Notes: generated by a model not told the origin, from the letters alone. Shown: positions 17,029 to 25,773, counted from the first letter of the stretch. The stretch is DNA of 64,000 nt from Clostridia bacterium (GCA_017416185.1 JAFQDF010000003.1:45460-109459), one strand, 5' to 3'. Made by a program: numbers and translations.

Positions 17029-17240
17029 AGAGTGCAAAGTGCAAAGTGCAAAATGCAAAGTTATGGTTGATTTTCTCCTTGTGTCGAAAATCCTCGTTAA
17101 ATCTTATTTAGAATATGTTATTTGTTACGAATTACGTTGGATTATATCATAACCGATATATAATTATATGGAATTTTTGGAACCCTTGCGGTGACAAAAA
17201 TCTCCTGAACTCTGCACTGTGCACTTTGCACTTTGCATTT
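17029..17240. repeat. Heptad-arm intergenic element H1
   Basis: The left arm (17029-17060) is about four copies of AAAGTGC-like heptamers. The right arm (17209-17240) is the near complement, ACTTTGC-like heptamers. Inside the left arm a GATTTT...AAAATC hairpin sits at 17069-17092. The right arm overlaps the last codons of the histidine kinase gene. Related elements are at 18731-18936 and 19651-19760. Confidence 0.75.
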
Positions 17241-18708
17241 ATAAATCCACTCTCTCCAACTCAACAAAAAACGTGCTTCCGACTCCCACCGTGCTTGTAA
17301 CACCGTAGCTTCCGCCGGTCTGTTCCATTATGGTCTTTACTATAGACAGCCCCAGTCCGCTTCCTTGTACGGCACGGCGATGGACCTTATCTACTTTATA
17401 ATATCTGTCCCAGATAAGAGGGAGCTTATCGGGTTCTATACCCTCGCCCGAATCCTCGACCTCTATACGGACAGTGTTTTCATTGATTATCTGTCTGACC
17501 TTGATATTCTTTGACTCTCCCGTATGGGTCATAGCATTGGTCACAAGATTGTATATAACACGGGTTATGCACTTTTCGTCCGAGATAACGTATGCATCTC
17601 CGTCGCAGTAGAAGTCGATGGTATAACCGTTCACCTCGCAGAGCTTTGAAAATCTCGCAAGGGTGGTTTTTACCGAATCGGTTATGTTGAAGCATTTTAT
17701 CTCTAAATTTTCCGTCCCCGACTGAAGCTTTGAGATATCGAGCACGTCGTTTACAAGGGAGGTAAGCCGTGCAGCCTCGTCGATTATGACCTGAGCGTTT
17801 TCGGCGTTGTTTTCTCCGGGGATATCACGCATCATTTCGGAATAACCGCCTATCATTGTGAGAGGGGTGCGGAGATCGTGAGAGATATTTGCGATAAGCT
17901 CACGGCGCAGGTTATCCACACGGGCAAGCTCGGTCTTAGCGTACTCCAGAGCCTCGGACAGTTCAGCTACCTCGCGGTAACTCTTTTCGTCAAATTTAGC
18001 GTTATAGTCCTCTTTGCCCAGCTTCTTTGCTTCGCCGGTCAGACGACGTATAGGCCTTGTTACCCTTAAGGATATCACAAGAGAAAGTACAAGGGAAAGG
18101 ACAACGAGTATTACCGTAAGCGCGGTCAGTATCTTGTTAAGGGTGCTTACAGTTGCATCCACCGGAGATATCTCGCTGTTAAGTATGACAAAAATGGTAG
18201 AGCCTTCTTCGTTTTTTGTAATAGAGCTATAGATGATGCTCTCCGGAAACTTTCCCTTATATTCCGCAAGCTGGCTCTTGTCAAAGAAATCTCCCTCGAT
18301 ACCGATGTATTTACGCCTTGCGGCATCATACATAAAACGCTGGGTACAGCTTCCGCCGTTTGACTCGGCGGTACTGTAAAGAGTAAGTATGCTTTGGGTA
18401 TCAATAGAGTGGATAGCGCAGGAATTAAGGCTGTGATGCTTGTAGAGATATATGAGCTGATTCATATCCACCACCGAAACACAGATGTCCTCAGAGCCTA
18501 TTTTGTCAATGGTATCCCCCAACGTATATGAATTTATATCCGCCGTTATCCTGTCAGCCGCATCCTCTATCTCATTCATTTTAACTACCTTATATATATC
18601 ATCAAGAAAGGCAACCTGACAAAGCCACAGGATAAGCAATATCACTGCGGCGAATAATAATAAATATAGGAATACGCTCCACTTAATGCTTGGTTTTTTT
18701 GTTTTCAT
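17239..18708 (-). CDS. Sensor histidine kinase
   Basis: 489 residues. A transmembrane helix near 12-33, an extracytoplasmic sensor region (~35-190), a second helix (~190-212), a HAMP domain, HisKA with NISHDLRTPLTMIGGY (phospho-acceptor H277), and a HATPase domain with NLVTNAMTHT, DSGEGIEPDKLP and GSGLGLSIVKTIME boxes. It is the partner of the response regulator encoded upstream (18958-19626) on the same strand, although a 250-bp repeat-bearing gap separates them. The signal is unknown; proximity to HtrA suggests envelope stress. Confidence 0.92.
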   Translation of the reverse strand: MKTKKPSIKWSVFLYLLLFAAVILLILWLCQVAFLDDIYKVVKMNEIEDAADRITADINSYTLGDTIDKIGSEDICVSVVDMNQLIYLYKHHSLNSCAIHSIDTQSILTLYSTAESNGGSCTQRFMYDAARRKYIGIEGDFFDKSQLAEYKGKFPESIIYSSITKNEEGSTIFVILNSEISPVDATVSTLNKILTALTVILVVLSLVLSLVISLRVTRPIRRLTGEAKKLGKEDYNAKFDEKSYREVAELSEALEYAKTELARVDNLRRELIANISHDLRTPLTMIGGYSEMMRDIPGENNAENAQVIIDEAARLTSLVNDVLDISKLQSGTENLEIKCFNITDSVKTTLARFSKLCEVNGYTIDFYCDGDAYVISDEKCITRVIYNLVTNAMTHTGESKNIKVRQIINENTVRIEVEDSGEGIEPDKLPLIWDRYYKVDKVHRRAVQGSGLGLSIVKTIMEQTGGSYGVTSTVGVGSTFFVELERVDL

Positions 18709-18730
18709 AATGCTCCCAATAAAACTTTTA

Positions 18731-18936
18731 ATGCAGAATGCAGAATGCAGAGTGCAGAATTGAGGAGATTTTTGTTGCTGAAAGCAACAAAAAATCCATT
18801 TGAATTATAATCAGTCTGTAAAAACTTCTGTTATAAGCAACTAATTTCATTAATGGTGAATATGATAAAATGTAGATTTTCGACCCAAGGGGAGAAAATC
18901 ATCCAAAACTCTTCACTCTTCACTTTTCACTTTTAA
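18731..18936. repeat. Heptad-arm intergenic element H2
   Basis: The left arm 18731-18760 has ATGCAGA heptamers; the right arm 18908-18935 has CTTCACT/TTTCACT heptamers. The inner part has a GGATTTTTTG-type hairpin at about 18764-18796 and, before the right arm, GATTTTCGACCCAAGGGGAG followed by AAAATC, the reverse complement of the matching part of H1. It lies between the response regulator and kinase genes. Confidence 0.75.
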
Positions 18937-18957
18937 CTGAATAAAATGCTCTGCATT

Positions 18958-19626
18958 TTATTCAAATCTATATCCTACTCCTCTTAAGGTAACTATAAAT
19001 TTACTGTATTTTCCTAAGGATTTTCGCAACAATTTTATATGTGTATCAAGGGTTCGGTCATCACCGTAAAAATCGTATCCCCATACCTCGGTTATAAGCT
19101 TTTCGCGGGTCAGAGCGATATTGCGGTTACGCAGCATATAGAAAAAGAGATCGTATTCCTTTGGAGACATATCAACTCTTTCTCCGTCAACGCTTACAGT
19201 ACGTGCGGTAAGATCTGCGCGCAGACCCTCTATTTCTACGATTTCGTTTTTTGGAGCTTCGGTGCGTGAGGAGCGTTTCATTATAGCTGTGATACGGAGC
19301 ATAAGCTCCTTGGGAGAGAAGGGTTTGACCACGTAGTCGTCCACTCCGAGTTCAAAACCGTTTATGCGGTCATATTCTTCGCCTCTGGCAGACAGCATGA
19401 TGATAGGCACCTGAGAATTCTTGCGTATCTCTCTACAGGCGGAAAAACCGTCCAGCTCGGGCATCATTATGTCCATTATAACAAGGTCGTAGTCATTGTC
19501 GCGGCACTTCACCACCGCTTCTATCCCGTTTGAGGCCTCATCAACGCTGTGACCTTCAAATTCGGCATATTTTCGGATGAGCTTGCGTATCATCAGCTCA
19601 TCATCGCAAACTAATATGTTGTACAT
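18958..19626 (-). CDS. OmpR-family response regulator
   Basis: 222 residues. Receiver domain with acidic pocket CDDE, phospho-acceptor D52 in VIMDIMMPELDG, the Thr/Ser in MLSARGEEYD and Lys in VVKPFSPKEL. The C-terminal winged helix (about 130-222) has the PhoB-type DNA-binding domain with LTREKLITEVWGYDFYGDDR. GGGAGG precedes the ATG. It lies between the protease and kinase genes on the same strand. Confidence 0.94.
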   Translation of the reverse strand: MYNILVCDDELMIRKLIRKYAEFEGHSVDEASNGIEAVVKCRDNDYDLVIMDIMMPELDGFSACREIRKNSQVPIIMLSARGEEYDRINGFELGVDDYVVKPFSPKELMLRITAIMKRSSRTEAPKNEIVEIEGLRADLTARTVSVDGERVDMSPKEYDLFFYMLRNRNIALTREKLITEVWGYDFYGDDRTLDTHIKLLRKSLGKYSKFIVTLRGVGYRFE

Positions 19627-19650
19627 TTGTTGCCTCCCAAACAGTTTCTA

Positions 19651-19760
19651 AATGTATAATGTACAATGTATAATGTATAATTATGGAGGATTTTCGCCTT
19701 AAGGGCGAAAATCTACCTTCATTATTCACTATTCATTATTCATCATTCATTATTCATTTT
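19651..19760. repeat. Heptad-arm intergenic element H3
   Basis: The left arm 19651-19682 has AATGTAT heptamers; the right arm 19718-19760 has TTCATTA/TTCACTA heptamers. Between them is a perfect 10-bp hairpin (19689-19698 with 19704-19713; arm GATTTTCGCC). This is the shortest complete copy of the family here, located between HtrA and the response regulator. Confidence 0.8.
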
Positions 19761-19801
19761 GAATAACAATCGGGCATCATAGATGCCCGATATTGTTATT
19801 C
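19761..19801 (-). terminator. Terminator of the HtrA gene
   Basis: A GC-rich 9-bp inner stem (19770-19778 with 19782-19790), extended by an outer 9-bp AT-rich stem with a small bulge. It overlaps the last codons of the protease gene. Confidence 0.65.
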
Positions 19802-21472
19802 AGTTTCGGGTACCATTTCTACAAGTGTTGTTTCAAAGGTAACTATACGGCTGCGCTTCATATCGCTGTTCAGTCTGGAAACGGTGATGGAAACCTCATC
19901 TCCTACGTCATATTCCTCTAACAGGGATGCGATCTCGCTTCTGTCGGATACCGATACTCCGTCAATGGCGATAATGCGGTCACCGAACTCAAAATCACCC
20001 TTCTGACCCTTCTGATACTCAAGGAAATATACACCGTAGTCGGTGATATAATCAAGAAGATCCTTGTATTCGCTCTGATAGAGGTCTGCCGAATAGGTGT
20101 TTCTATTTGCCTCGGTTACCTCGTATACATAGATGCCCAGGCTTACTCTGCCTGCAACGTAACCTTTTTCGGTCAGAGATTTAGCTACCTCTATTGCCTG
20201 ATTGATGGGTATTGCAAACCCAAGACCCTCGATGGTGGTTCCTGAGCCGTCGCCGCCGGACTTGGCGTTTACGACGCCGATAAGGTTACCCTTGATGTCA
20301 AACAGTCCGCCGCCGGAGTTACCGGGGTTGATGGAGGTATCTATCTGCAAGAGGGAATAGCCCTGACCGTCGATAGTTATCTCGCGGTTGAGTGCGGAGA
20401 TAATACCGCTGGAAACGGTACCGCCGAGAGTTCCGAGAGGATTACCGATGGCGATAGCTGTCTGACCTACCACAAGGTTGTCAGAGTTTCCTAAGGTTGC
20501 CGCAACAAGGTTGTTGCCCTCTATCTGTATAACGGCAATATCGGTACGGCTGTCACTGCCTATGATCTTAGCATTATACTCGGTACCGTCCTTTAAGGTA
20601 ACGGTAACGGTGGACGCACCGTCTATAACATGAGCACAGGTGATGATATAGCCGTCATCGGCATCAATTATAACACCGCTTCCCGCACCGCTCTGCACAT
20701 ACTGTCCGAAGAAACTGGTGGTCATAGATTCTGTTGTTATCTCAACAACAGAATCGCCTGCAAGCTCAGCAGCAGCAGCTACAGTGCCCTCGGGAAGCTC
20801 GACCTCAATTTTTTCAGAAGGCTCAGCGTCGATTTTTTTGTTGCCTCTATCTGTTACGGACTCTGAAGCCACACCCTTTTCTATCGCTGCTTCATATCCC
20901 ATATTTATACCTAAATACCCGGAAAAAGCAGAGAGAAGAAGGCTTACTATAACAAAGAAAACAAATAACGGCGCAGGTACGCTCTTTCTTTCCTTCTTTT
21001 CCTTTTTCTTCTTTTTTGGCTGCTCGGTTACGGCAGGCTCGGGGGTTCTGGGAATGTAGGTTGTCCTCACTCCACCTTGATAAGGCGTATAGGGAGTTTT
21101 GGGAATATCCTTGTTGATATTGGGATTATTGCCTGCAGTGTAGGAATAAGTGGAGCGCTGAGGCTCAGCGGGCTTGGGCTGAGTGTACACAGGCTGAGGA
21201 TCAATGGTTGCAGCGGGCTCTGAATTTACAACAGGCTCTGAATTTACAACAGGCTCTGAATTTACAACAGGCTCTGAATTTACAACAGGCTCTGAATTTA
21301 CAACAGGCTCTGAATTTACAACAGGCTCTGAATTTATAACAGGCTCTGAATTTATAACAGGCTCTGAATTAACAGTGGGCTCTGCATTTGCAACAGGTTC
21401 GGTATTTACTTCTGTTTCGCCGGTGTTGCCTTCCGGCTTGCCGTACAAATCATTGTTAAATTGATTATCCAT
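19796..21472 (-). CDS. HtrA/DegP-type membrane-anchored serine protease
   Basis: 558 residues. A Pro-rich cytosolic N-terminus (~1-165) contains tandem NSEPVV hexapeptides. One transmembrane helix (~170-195) follows. The trypsin-like domain has the triad H281 (TCAHVIDGA), D311 (SRTDIAVIQI) and S386 (NPGNSGGGLF). A C-terminal PDZ domain lies at ~450-545. HtrA proteases degrade or refold damaged exported proteins. The gene lies upstream of a response regulator and kinase on the same strand, comparable to the B. subtilis CssRS-HtrA secretion-stress circuit (inference). Confidence 0.93.
   Translation of the reverse strand: MDNQFNNDLYGKPEGNTGETEVNTEPVANAEPTVNSEPVINSEPVINSEPVVNSEPVVNSEPVVNSEPVVNSEPVVNSEPVVNSEPAATIDPQPVYTQPKPAEPQRSTYSYTAGNNPNINKDIPKTPYTPYQGGVRTTYIPRTPEPAVTEQPKKKKKEKKERKSVPAPLFVFFVIVSLLLSAFSGYLGINMGYEAAIEKGVASESVTDRGNKKIDAEPSEKIEVELPEGTVAAAAELAGDSVVEITTESMTTSFFGQYVQSGAGSGVIIDADDGYIITCAHVIDGASTVTVTLKDGTEYNAKIIGSDSRTDIAVIQIEGNNLVAATLGNSDNLVVGQTAIAIGNPLGTLGGTVSSGIISALNREITIDGQGYSLLQIDTSINPGNSGGGLFDIKGNLIGVVNAKSGGDGSGTTIEGLGFAIPINQAIEVAKSLTEKGYVAGRVSLGIYVYEVTEANRNTYSADLYQSEYKDLLDYITDYGVYFLEYQKGQKGDFEFGDRIIAIDGVSVSDRSEIASLLEEYDVGDEVSITVSRLNSDMKRSRIVTFETTLVEMVPETE
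21216..21395 (-). repeat. In-frame 18-bp tandem repeat in the HtrA gene
   Basis: About ten 18-bp units from 21216 to 21395. The first six are identical in the plus-strand reading GGCTCTGAATTTACAACA; later ones diverge. They encode NSEPVV/NSEPVI hexapeptides in the cytosolic N-terminal region. There are no spacers, so this is not a CRISPR array. Copy number is likely to vary between strains. Confidence 0.9.
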
Positions 21473-21551
21473 CGTTTAGTCCTTCCTTTTTCGTTTTACT
21501 GACTTTAGTTTAATCATCTAATGTGATGATTATATGAAGAAAAACGAAAAA

Positions 21552-22559
21552 TTAGACAAAGAAACGATATTTTGTTGTTGTATGATAGGTTTCGCCTGCA
21601 CGAAGAACGGTATTGGTAAAGTTTTCGTGGTTGGGAGAGTCGGGCCAGCACTGGGTCTCAAGACAGAAAGCGTGATGAGGCTCGGACTTTACACCTCTCT
21701 TGTAGAGGATATCGCCGCCCATAAAGCCGCCTGTGTAGAGCTGAACACCGGGAAGGTCGGTATATACCTGCATACCTCTGCCGGACACGGTGTCAACAGC
21801 TTCTGCGATAAGACGCATACCCTCGCCGTTGAGACAGAAGTTATCATCATAATATTCGGTAAGCATAGTGAACTCACGCAGATCAAACTTTGTACCCTCA
21901 ACCGAAGGCAGGTTGCCTGTGGGAATAAGCTCGGAATCAGTTTCCGTGTAACGGTCTGCGTCGATTCTGATCTTGTGGTTGCAGATATCACCGCCGTTGA
22001 AGCCCGCAAGGTTGAAATAAGCGTGGTTTGTCAGGTTGCAGAGGGTGTCCTTGTCGGATACTGCGGTATAGTCGATAGAAAGTGTGTTGTCCTCGTCAAA
22101 GGTGTAAACAACGGTCACGTCAAGCTTACCGGGATAGTTTTCGTCACCGTCGGGGGAAGTGAGCTTAAGAGTAAGAGTGTCATAACCGTCATGCTCCTCA
22201 ACCTCGGACTCCCATACACGGGTACCGAAGCCTGTGGGGCCGCCGTGGAGGTGGTTGTTGCCGTCGTTTAGGTTGAGCTGATATTCCTTGCCGTTAAGGG
22301 TAAACATACCCTTGCCGATACGGTTGCCGTAACGTCCGATGAGTGCACCCTGATTCTGGTCAGCCGCCAGATAGTCCTCAAGGGTATCGTAGCCGCAGGT
22401 AACGTCGGCAAAGTTACCGTCACGGTCGGGAACGTAAATGTCGATTATGATTCCGCCGTACTCCATAATTTTAACGGATGCGCCGGATGAATTAGTCATT
22501 GTATAGGCAAAAATATCTCTGCCGTCGGGCATAGTGCCGAAAACTTTTCTTGATACCAT
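21552..22559 (-). CDS. galM: Aldose 1-epimerase (mutarotase)
   Basis: 335 residues, full GalM length. Conserved pieces include EYGGIIIDIYVPDRDG, GNNHLHGGPTGFGTRVWE with a catalytic-pocket His, NLTNHAYFNLAG with the second His, and a late PHHAFCLETQCWPDSPN with the base Glu. It interconverts alpha and beta anomers of hexoses in the cytosol. Transcribed alone from a divergent promoter. Confidence 0.95.
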   Translation of the reverse strand: MVSRKVFGTMPDGRDIFAYTMTNSSGASVKIMEYGGIIIDIYVPDRDGNFADVTCGYDTLEDYLAADQNQGALIGRYGNRIGKGMFTLNGKEYQLNLNDGNNHLHGGPTGFGTRVWESEVEEHDGYDTLTLKLTSPDGDENYPGKLDVTVVYTFDEDNTLSIDYTAVSDKDTLCNLTNHAYFNLAGFNGGDICNHKIRIDADRYTETDSELIPTGNLPSVEGTKFDLREFTMLTEYYDDNFCLNGEGMRLIAEAVDTVSGRGMQVYTDLPGVQLYTGGFMGGDILYKRGVKSEPHHAFCLETQCWPDSPNHENFTNTVLRAGETYHTTTKYRFFV

Positions 22560-22592
22560 AATAATATACCTCGCAAATAATTATATATACTT

Positions 22593-22654
22593 ATTATAAT
22601 ATAACATTAGTGCCTTGTCAACTTATTGACAAAGGATATTTTTACTGATAAAAT
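22593..22654. promoter_or_regulatory. Divergent promoter pair galM / response regulator
   Basis: Minus strand: TTGACA (22621-22616), 17 nt, TATAAT (22598-22593) for galM. Plus strand: TTGACA 22626-22631, 17 nt, TAAAAT 22649-22654 for the two-component operon. The two -35 boxes are only 4 nt apart, so initiation at one may exclude the other. Confidence 0.75.
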
Positions 22655-22680
22655 TAAACTATCAAACCAAGGAGGTGTCT

Positions 22681-23358
22681 ATGACGGATAAAAAGAATAT
22701 TCTCATAGCCGACGATGATGCGGAGATACGCGAGGTGCTGGAGCTTCTCCTGACGGGAGAGGGCTATAACGTTATAAGCTGTGCCGACGGTGAGGAGGTA
22801 CTTGCTTCTGCCTCCGATAATATAGATCTGTATATCCTTGATATCGGTATGCCGGGTATGACGGGGTTAAAGGCGGCAACGCTCCTGCGAAGGGAATACG
22901 ACACCCCCATCATCTTTCTTACCGCCTATTCTACCGAATCGGACAAGGTCATGGGCTTTTCGGCAGGAGCTGACGATTATATAGTCAAGCCCTTTTCCAA
23001 CATCGAGCTTCTTATGCGCGTCAAGGCTATTCTCCGAAGAAGCGGTACGGTGAAAGCAAAAAGCAATACCATCATTCTGAAGGATCTCACCATAGATACG
23101 GACAGTCAGTCTGTAACGAAAGCGGGAGAGCAGATAAATCTTACCTATACCGAATACAGTATTCTTGTGCTTCTTGCCTCTCATCCAAAGAAGATATATT
23201 CACTTGATAACATATACGACAGCATTTGGGGAGACGATGCGGTAGGCGACAGCTCAATTATGGTGCACATTAAGAATCTCCGTAAGAAGATAGGAGACAG
23301 CTCCCGTGAGCCGATATATATCAAGACCGCCTGGGGAAGGGGATATTACGTTGATTAA
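22681..23358 (+). CDS. OmpR/VanR-type response regulator
   Basis: 225 residues from the ATG at 22681, which sits 5 nt after AAGGAGG. The GTG at 22675 overlaps that site and is rejected as a start. Receiver domain with IADDDAE, phospho-acceptor D54 (YILDIGMPG), ITAYS-type Thr and VKPFSNIEL Lys; C-terminal winged helix with YSLDNIYDSIWGDD. It overlaps the kinase gene by 8 nt. Confidence 0.93.
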   Translation: MTDKKNILIADDDAEIREVLELLLTGEGYNVISCADGEEVLASASDNIDLYILDIGMPGMTGLKAATLLRREYDTPIIFLTAYSTESDKVMGFSAGADDYIVKPFSNIELLMRVKAILRRSGTVKAKSNTIILKDLTIDTDSQSVTKAGEQINLTYTEYSILVLLASHPKKIYSLDNIYDSIWGDDAVGDSSIMVHIKNLRKKIGDSSREPIYIKTAWGRGYYVD

Positions 23359-24361
23359 AAAAGAAAAAAGACACAGGCTTTCACACGAAATACTCGGTCT
23401 GACCTTTCTGTGTCTTCTTATCTCTGCTGCACTCTGCCTTGTGCTGTGGGGGATAGGAACTGTCCTTACCGATTATTTATATGAGATCAAGGGTATTACT
23501 CCTACAGACGTTGATTATGCGGTCAGCAATACGCAGGTGATCGGTGTTGCGGCGGTTATTTCGGCTCTGTTTTTTGCTATGCTTTTTCTTATAGTTTTGG
23601 GTGAGCGACTGGTATATATCAAACGTATAAGTGATGCCATACGCTCCTTTGACCATAGCGAAACTCCTCTTATTTTGCCACTTGAAGGCTCAAATGAGCT
23701 TACGACTCTCGCCGAGACCATAAATTCTATGGCAGAGCGTGACCGCAGAATAAGAGAGAAGGAAACTCAATTAAACGAAGAAAGGGAACAGCTCGTGCGT
23801 TCTCTTTCCCACGATATACGTACACCTCTGACATCGGTTATGTCATACTCCCAGCTTCTTTTGGCAAGGGAGGATATAAGCGGCGAGACGGAAGAATACG
23901 CAGGTCATATCTACCGAAAAGCCCTGCAGATAAAACAGCTTACCGACGTGCTTCTTGAGGGAGGCAAAAGAGAGCTTGTGCATATAGAGGACATCCGTCT
24001 GCTCTGTGAACAGCTTGTATGTGATTTTGAGGCGGAGCTGGAGGAGAATTTTGATATCCGTACCGACGTTGAATGCCCTGCATCGTCCGCCGAGGTGGAT
24101 ATTTCCGAGATAAGAAGGATATTTGACAATCTTATTTCCAATATACGCAAGTATGCCGACCCCGCCGAAACGGTAACTCTTAAGATCTGCTCACAGGATA
24201 AAGATCTTGTGATAGAGCAGAGCAATTCTGTAAAGCAAACAAGCTCCGAGGGTCACGGTATGGGACTTAAAAGCATACGCCGTATTGCGGGCAGCTACGG
24301 TGGCAGTGTATCGGTAGACAGAGACAAATTTGAGATAAAAATAAATCTTCCGATTCTTTAG
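23351..24361 (+). CDS. Sensor histidine kinase (VanS-like)
   Basis: 336 residues from a TTG at 23351 inside the regulator's last codons, preceded by GAAGGGG. A GTG at 23306 is possible but lies deep in the regulator gene with no ribosome site. Two transmembrane helices (~14-40 and ~65-90) enclose a short loop. A coiled linker leads to HisKA with SLSHDIRTPLTSV (H154) and a compact ATPase domain with NLISNIRKYAD and GHGMGLKSIRRI. The short sensor loop suggests sensing within the membrane or via a partner; the small membrane protein downstream is a candidate partner (inference). Confidence 0.88.
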   Translation: MIKKEKRHRLSHEILGLTFLCLLISAALCLVLWGIGTVLTDYLYEIKGITPTDVDYAVSNTQVIGVAAVISALFFAMLFLIVLGERLVYIKRISDAIRSFDHSETPLILPLEGSNELTTLAETINSMAERDRRIREKETQLNEEREQLVRSLSHDIRTPLTSVMSYSQLLLAREDISGETEEYAGHIYRKALQIKQLTDVLLEGGKRELVHIEDIRLLCEQLVCDFEAELEENFDIRTDVECPASSAEVDISEIRRIFDNLISNIRKYADPAETVTLKICSQDKDLVIEQSNSVKQTSSEGHGMGLKSIRRIAGSYGGSVSVDRDKFEIKINLPIL

Positions 24362-24460
24362 AATTCTTTAGAATTATATGCCGATTTTCTTTATAAAGGT
24401 GTGTTACCATACAGTCACAGGAACAGAAAACCTGAAAAACAAAAAAGAGAGGTAACAAAT

Positions 24461-24802
24461 ATGTTTACAAGTTTTGATCTTTTGATCGTTGCAGCAATGG
24501 GCCTTGCGGCTCTTGGAGTAATGTCCACCGTGCTTATGTTTCTTATAAGAAACAGGATCGCAAGAAGAGTATTTATGTACGTCTCGGTTGCTTTGGCACT
24601 CTATCTTGCACACGCAGGACTTTATATCAGCGGCGGTATGTTTCTCGGACAGGCTGCGGTATCCTTTGCGGTAATAGCAGGCTGTGTGGCAGTGGTCGTT
24701 CTTGACGTTCTTTCAAAAAAGAATGAAAAGCTCTTCACCCTTGCCCGTATACTTACCGCAGTTGCAGTAGTGACAGGCTTTGCAAACGCATTACTGTTCT
24801 GA
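24461..24802 (+). CDS. Small four-helix membrane protein, unknown function
   Basis: 113 residues from the ATG at 24461 (GAGAGGT 7 nt upstream). About four transmembrane helices fill nearly the whole protein, with RNRIARR and LSKKNEK as charged loops. No family was recognised. It lies 100 nt after the kinase gene, with a possible AT-rich promoter in between, and ends at a terminator. It could be a target or accessory of the two-component system. Confidence 0.75.
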   Translation: MFTSFDLLIVAAMGLAALGVMSTVLMFLIRNRIARRVFMYVSVALALYLAHAGLYISGGMFLGQAAVSFAVIAGCVAVVVLDVLSKKNEKLFTLARILTAVAVVTGFANALLF

Positions 24803-24811
24803 TAACATAAG

Positions 24812-24831
24812 AAGGCTGAGAAATCAGCCTT
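24812..24831 (+). terminator. Hairpin terminator
   Basis: Stem AAGGCTGA / TCAGCCTT with loop GAAA, followed by TCTTTAATTTATTTT. Confidence 0.75.
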
Positions 24832-24855
24832 TCTTTAATTTATTTTCATTAAAGA

Positions 24856-24885
24856 TTGACAAATAGGGAAGAATAGTAGTATAAT
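24856..24885 (+). promoter_or_regulatory. Promoter of the transketolase operon
   Basis: TTGACA 24856-24861, 18-nt spacer, TATAAT 24880-24885. The leader is about 40 nt, with GGAGG 5 nt before the ATG at 24932. Confidence 0.8.
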
Positions 24886-24931
24886 ATATGAGAATATGCA
24901 AATAAAAAACTATTTATATATGGAGGACAAT

Positions 24932-25759
24932 ATGGAACAGGCAAAATTGACTATGCTTAAAGAGCATGCCAACAACATCAGACTTGGCGCTCTTGAGGCA
25001 GTGTACAGTGCATCTTCCGGACATCCCGGCGGATCTCTTTCTATAGCAGATCTGCTTTCTTATCTCTATTTTGCAGAGATGAAGGTTGACGCAAAGAACC
25101 CCGATTGGGAGGACAGAGACAGACTCGTTCTTTCCAAGGGTCATACAGCTCCCGCACTTTATGCGGCTCTTGCTGAGGCAGGCTTTATACCCAAGGAGGA
25201 TCTCAAGACCTTCCGTCAGGTAGACAGCTACCTTCAGGGTCACCCCGATATGAAGCATACTCCCGGTGTCGATATGACATCCGGTTCTCTGGGTCTTGGT
25301 ATCTCCGCGGCTTGCGGTATGGCTCTCTCCGGTAAGATCAGAAACAAGGATTACCGTGTATTCACCATTCTCGGTGACGGTGAGCTTGGTGAAGGTCAGG
25401 TTTGGGAGGCTGCAATGTTTGCAGGCCACTATGACCTGGACAACCTCTGCGCATTCGTAGACTGGAACGGTCTCCAGATCGACGGTCCCATTGCTGAGGT
25501 TATGGATTCCACACCTATCGACAAGAAGTTCGAGGCATTCGGCTGGAACGTAGTTATGATCGACGGTCACGACCTTGACCAGATCGCAGATGCAGTTGAG
25601 AACTTCAAGGCAACAAGCGGCAAGCCCACCTGTGTTGTTATGAAGACTGTTAAGGGTAAGGGCGTTTCCTTTATGGAGAATCAGTGCGGCTGGCACGGCA
25701 GCGCTCCCAACAAGGAACAGTACGAGCAGGCAGTAGCAGAGCTTACTGCAAATAACTAA
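24932..25759 (+). CDS. Transketolase, N-terminal subunit
   Basis: 275 residues from the ATG at 24932. It carries the thiamine diphosphate-binding half, with the motif GDGELGEGQVWEAAMFA ending near the conserved WNGLQIDG, and the N-terminal HPGGSLSIADLL. Together with the next gene it makes the split transketolase usual in Clostridia and Archaea, moving two-carbon units in the non-oxidative pentose phosphate pathway. The partner starts 14 nt downstream. Confidence 0.95.
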   Translation: MEQAKLTMLKEHANNIRLGALEAVYSASSGHPGGSLSIADLLSYLYFAEMKVDAKNPDWEDRDRLVLSKGHTAPALYAALAEAGFIPKEDLKTFRQVDSYLQGHPDMKHTPGVDMTSGSLGLGISAACGMALSGKIRNKDYRVFTILGDGELGEGQVWEAAMFAGHYDLDNLCAFVDWNGLQIDGPIAEVMDSTPIDKKFEAFGWNVVMIDGHDLDQIADAVENFKATSGKPTCVVMKTVKGKGVSFMENQCGWHGSAPNKEQYEQAVAELTANN

Positions 25760-25773
25760 GGAGGTATCGGGAA

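Noticed and set aside
21216..21395. CRISPR-like array of 18-bp repeats
   Set aside because: Units are contiguous without spacers, in frame, and encode hexapeptides of HtrA.
22675..22680. GTG at 22675 as the response regulator start
   Set aside because: It overlaps the AAGGAGG site; the ATG at 22681 has proper spacing and the normal family N-terminus.
24362..24460. Operator for the adjacent response regulator in the GAATTCTTTAGAATT repeats
   Set aside because: The repeat is a short AT-rich direct/inverted motif that occurs once; no second site near the regulator's own promoter to support it.
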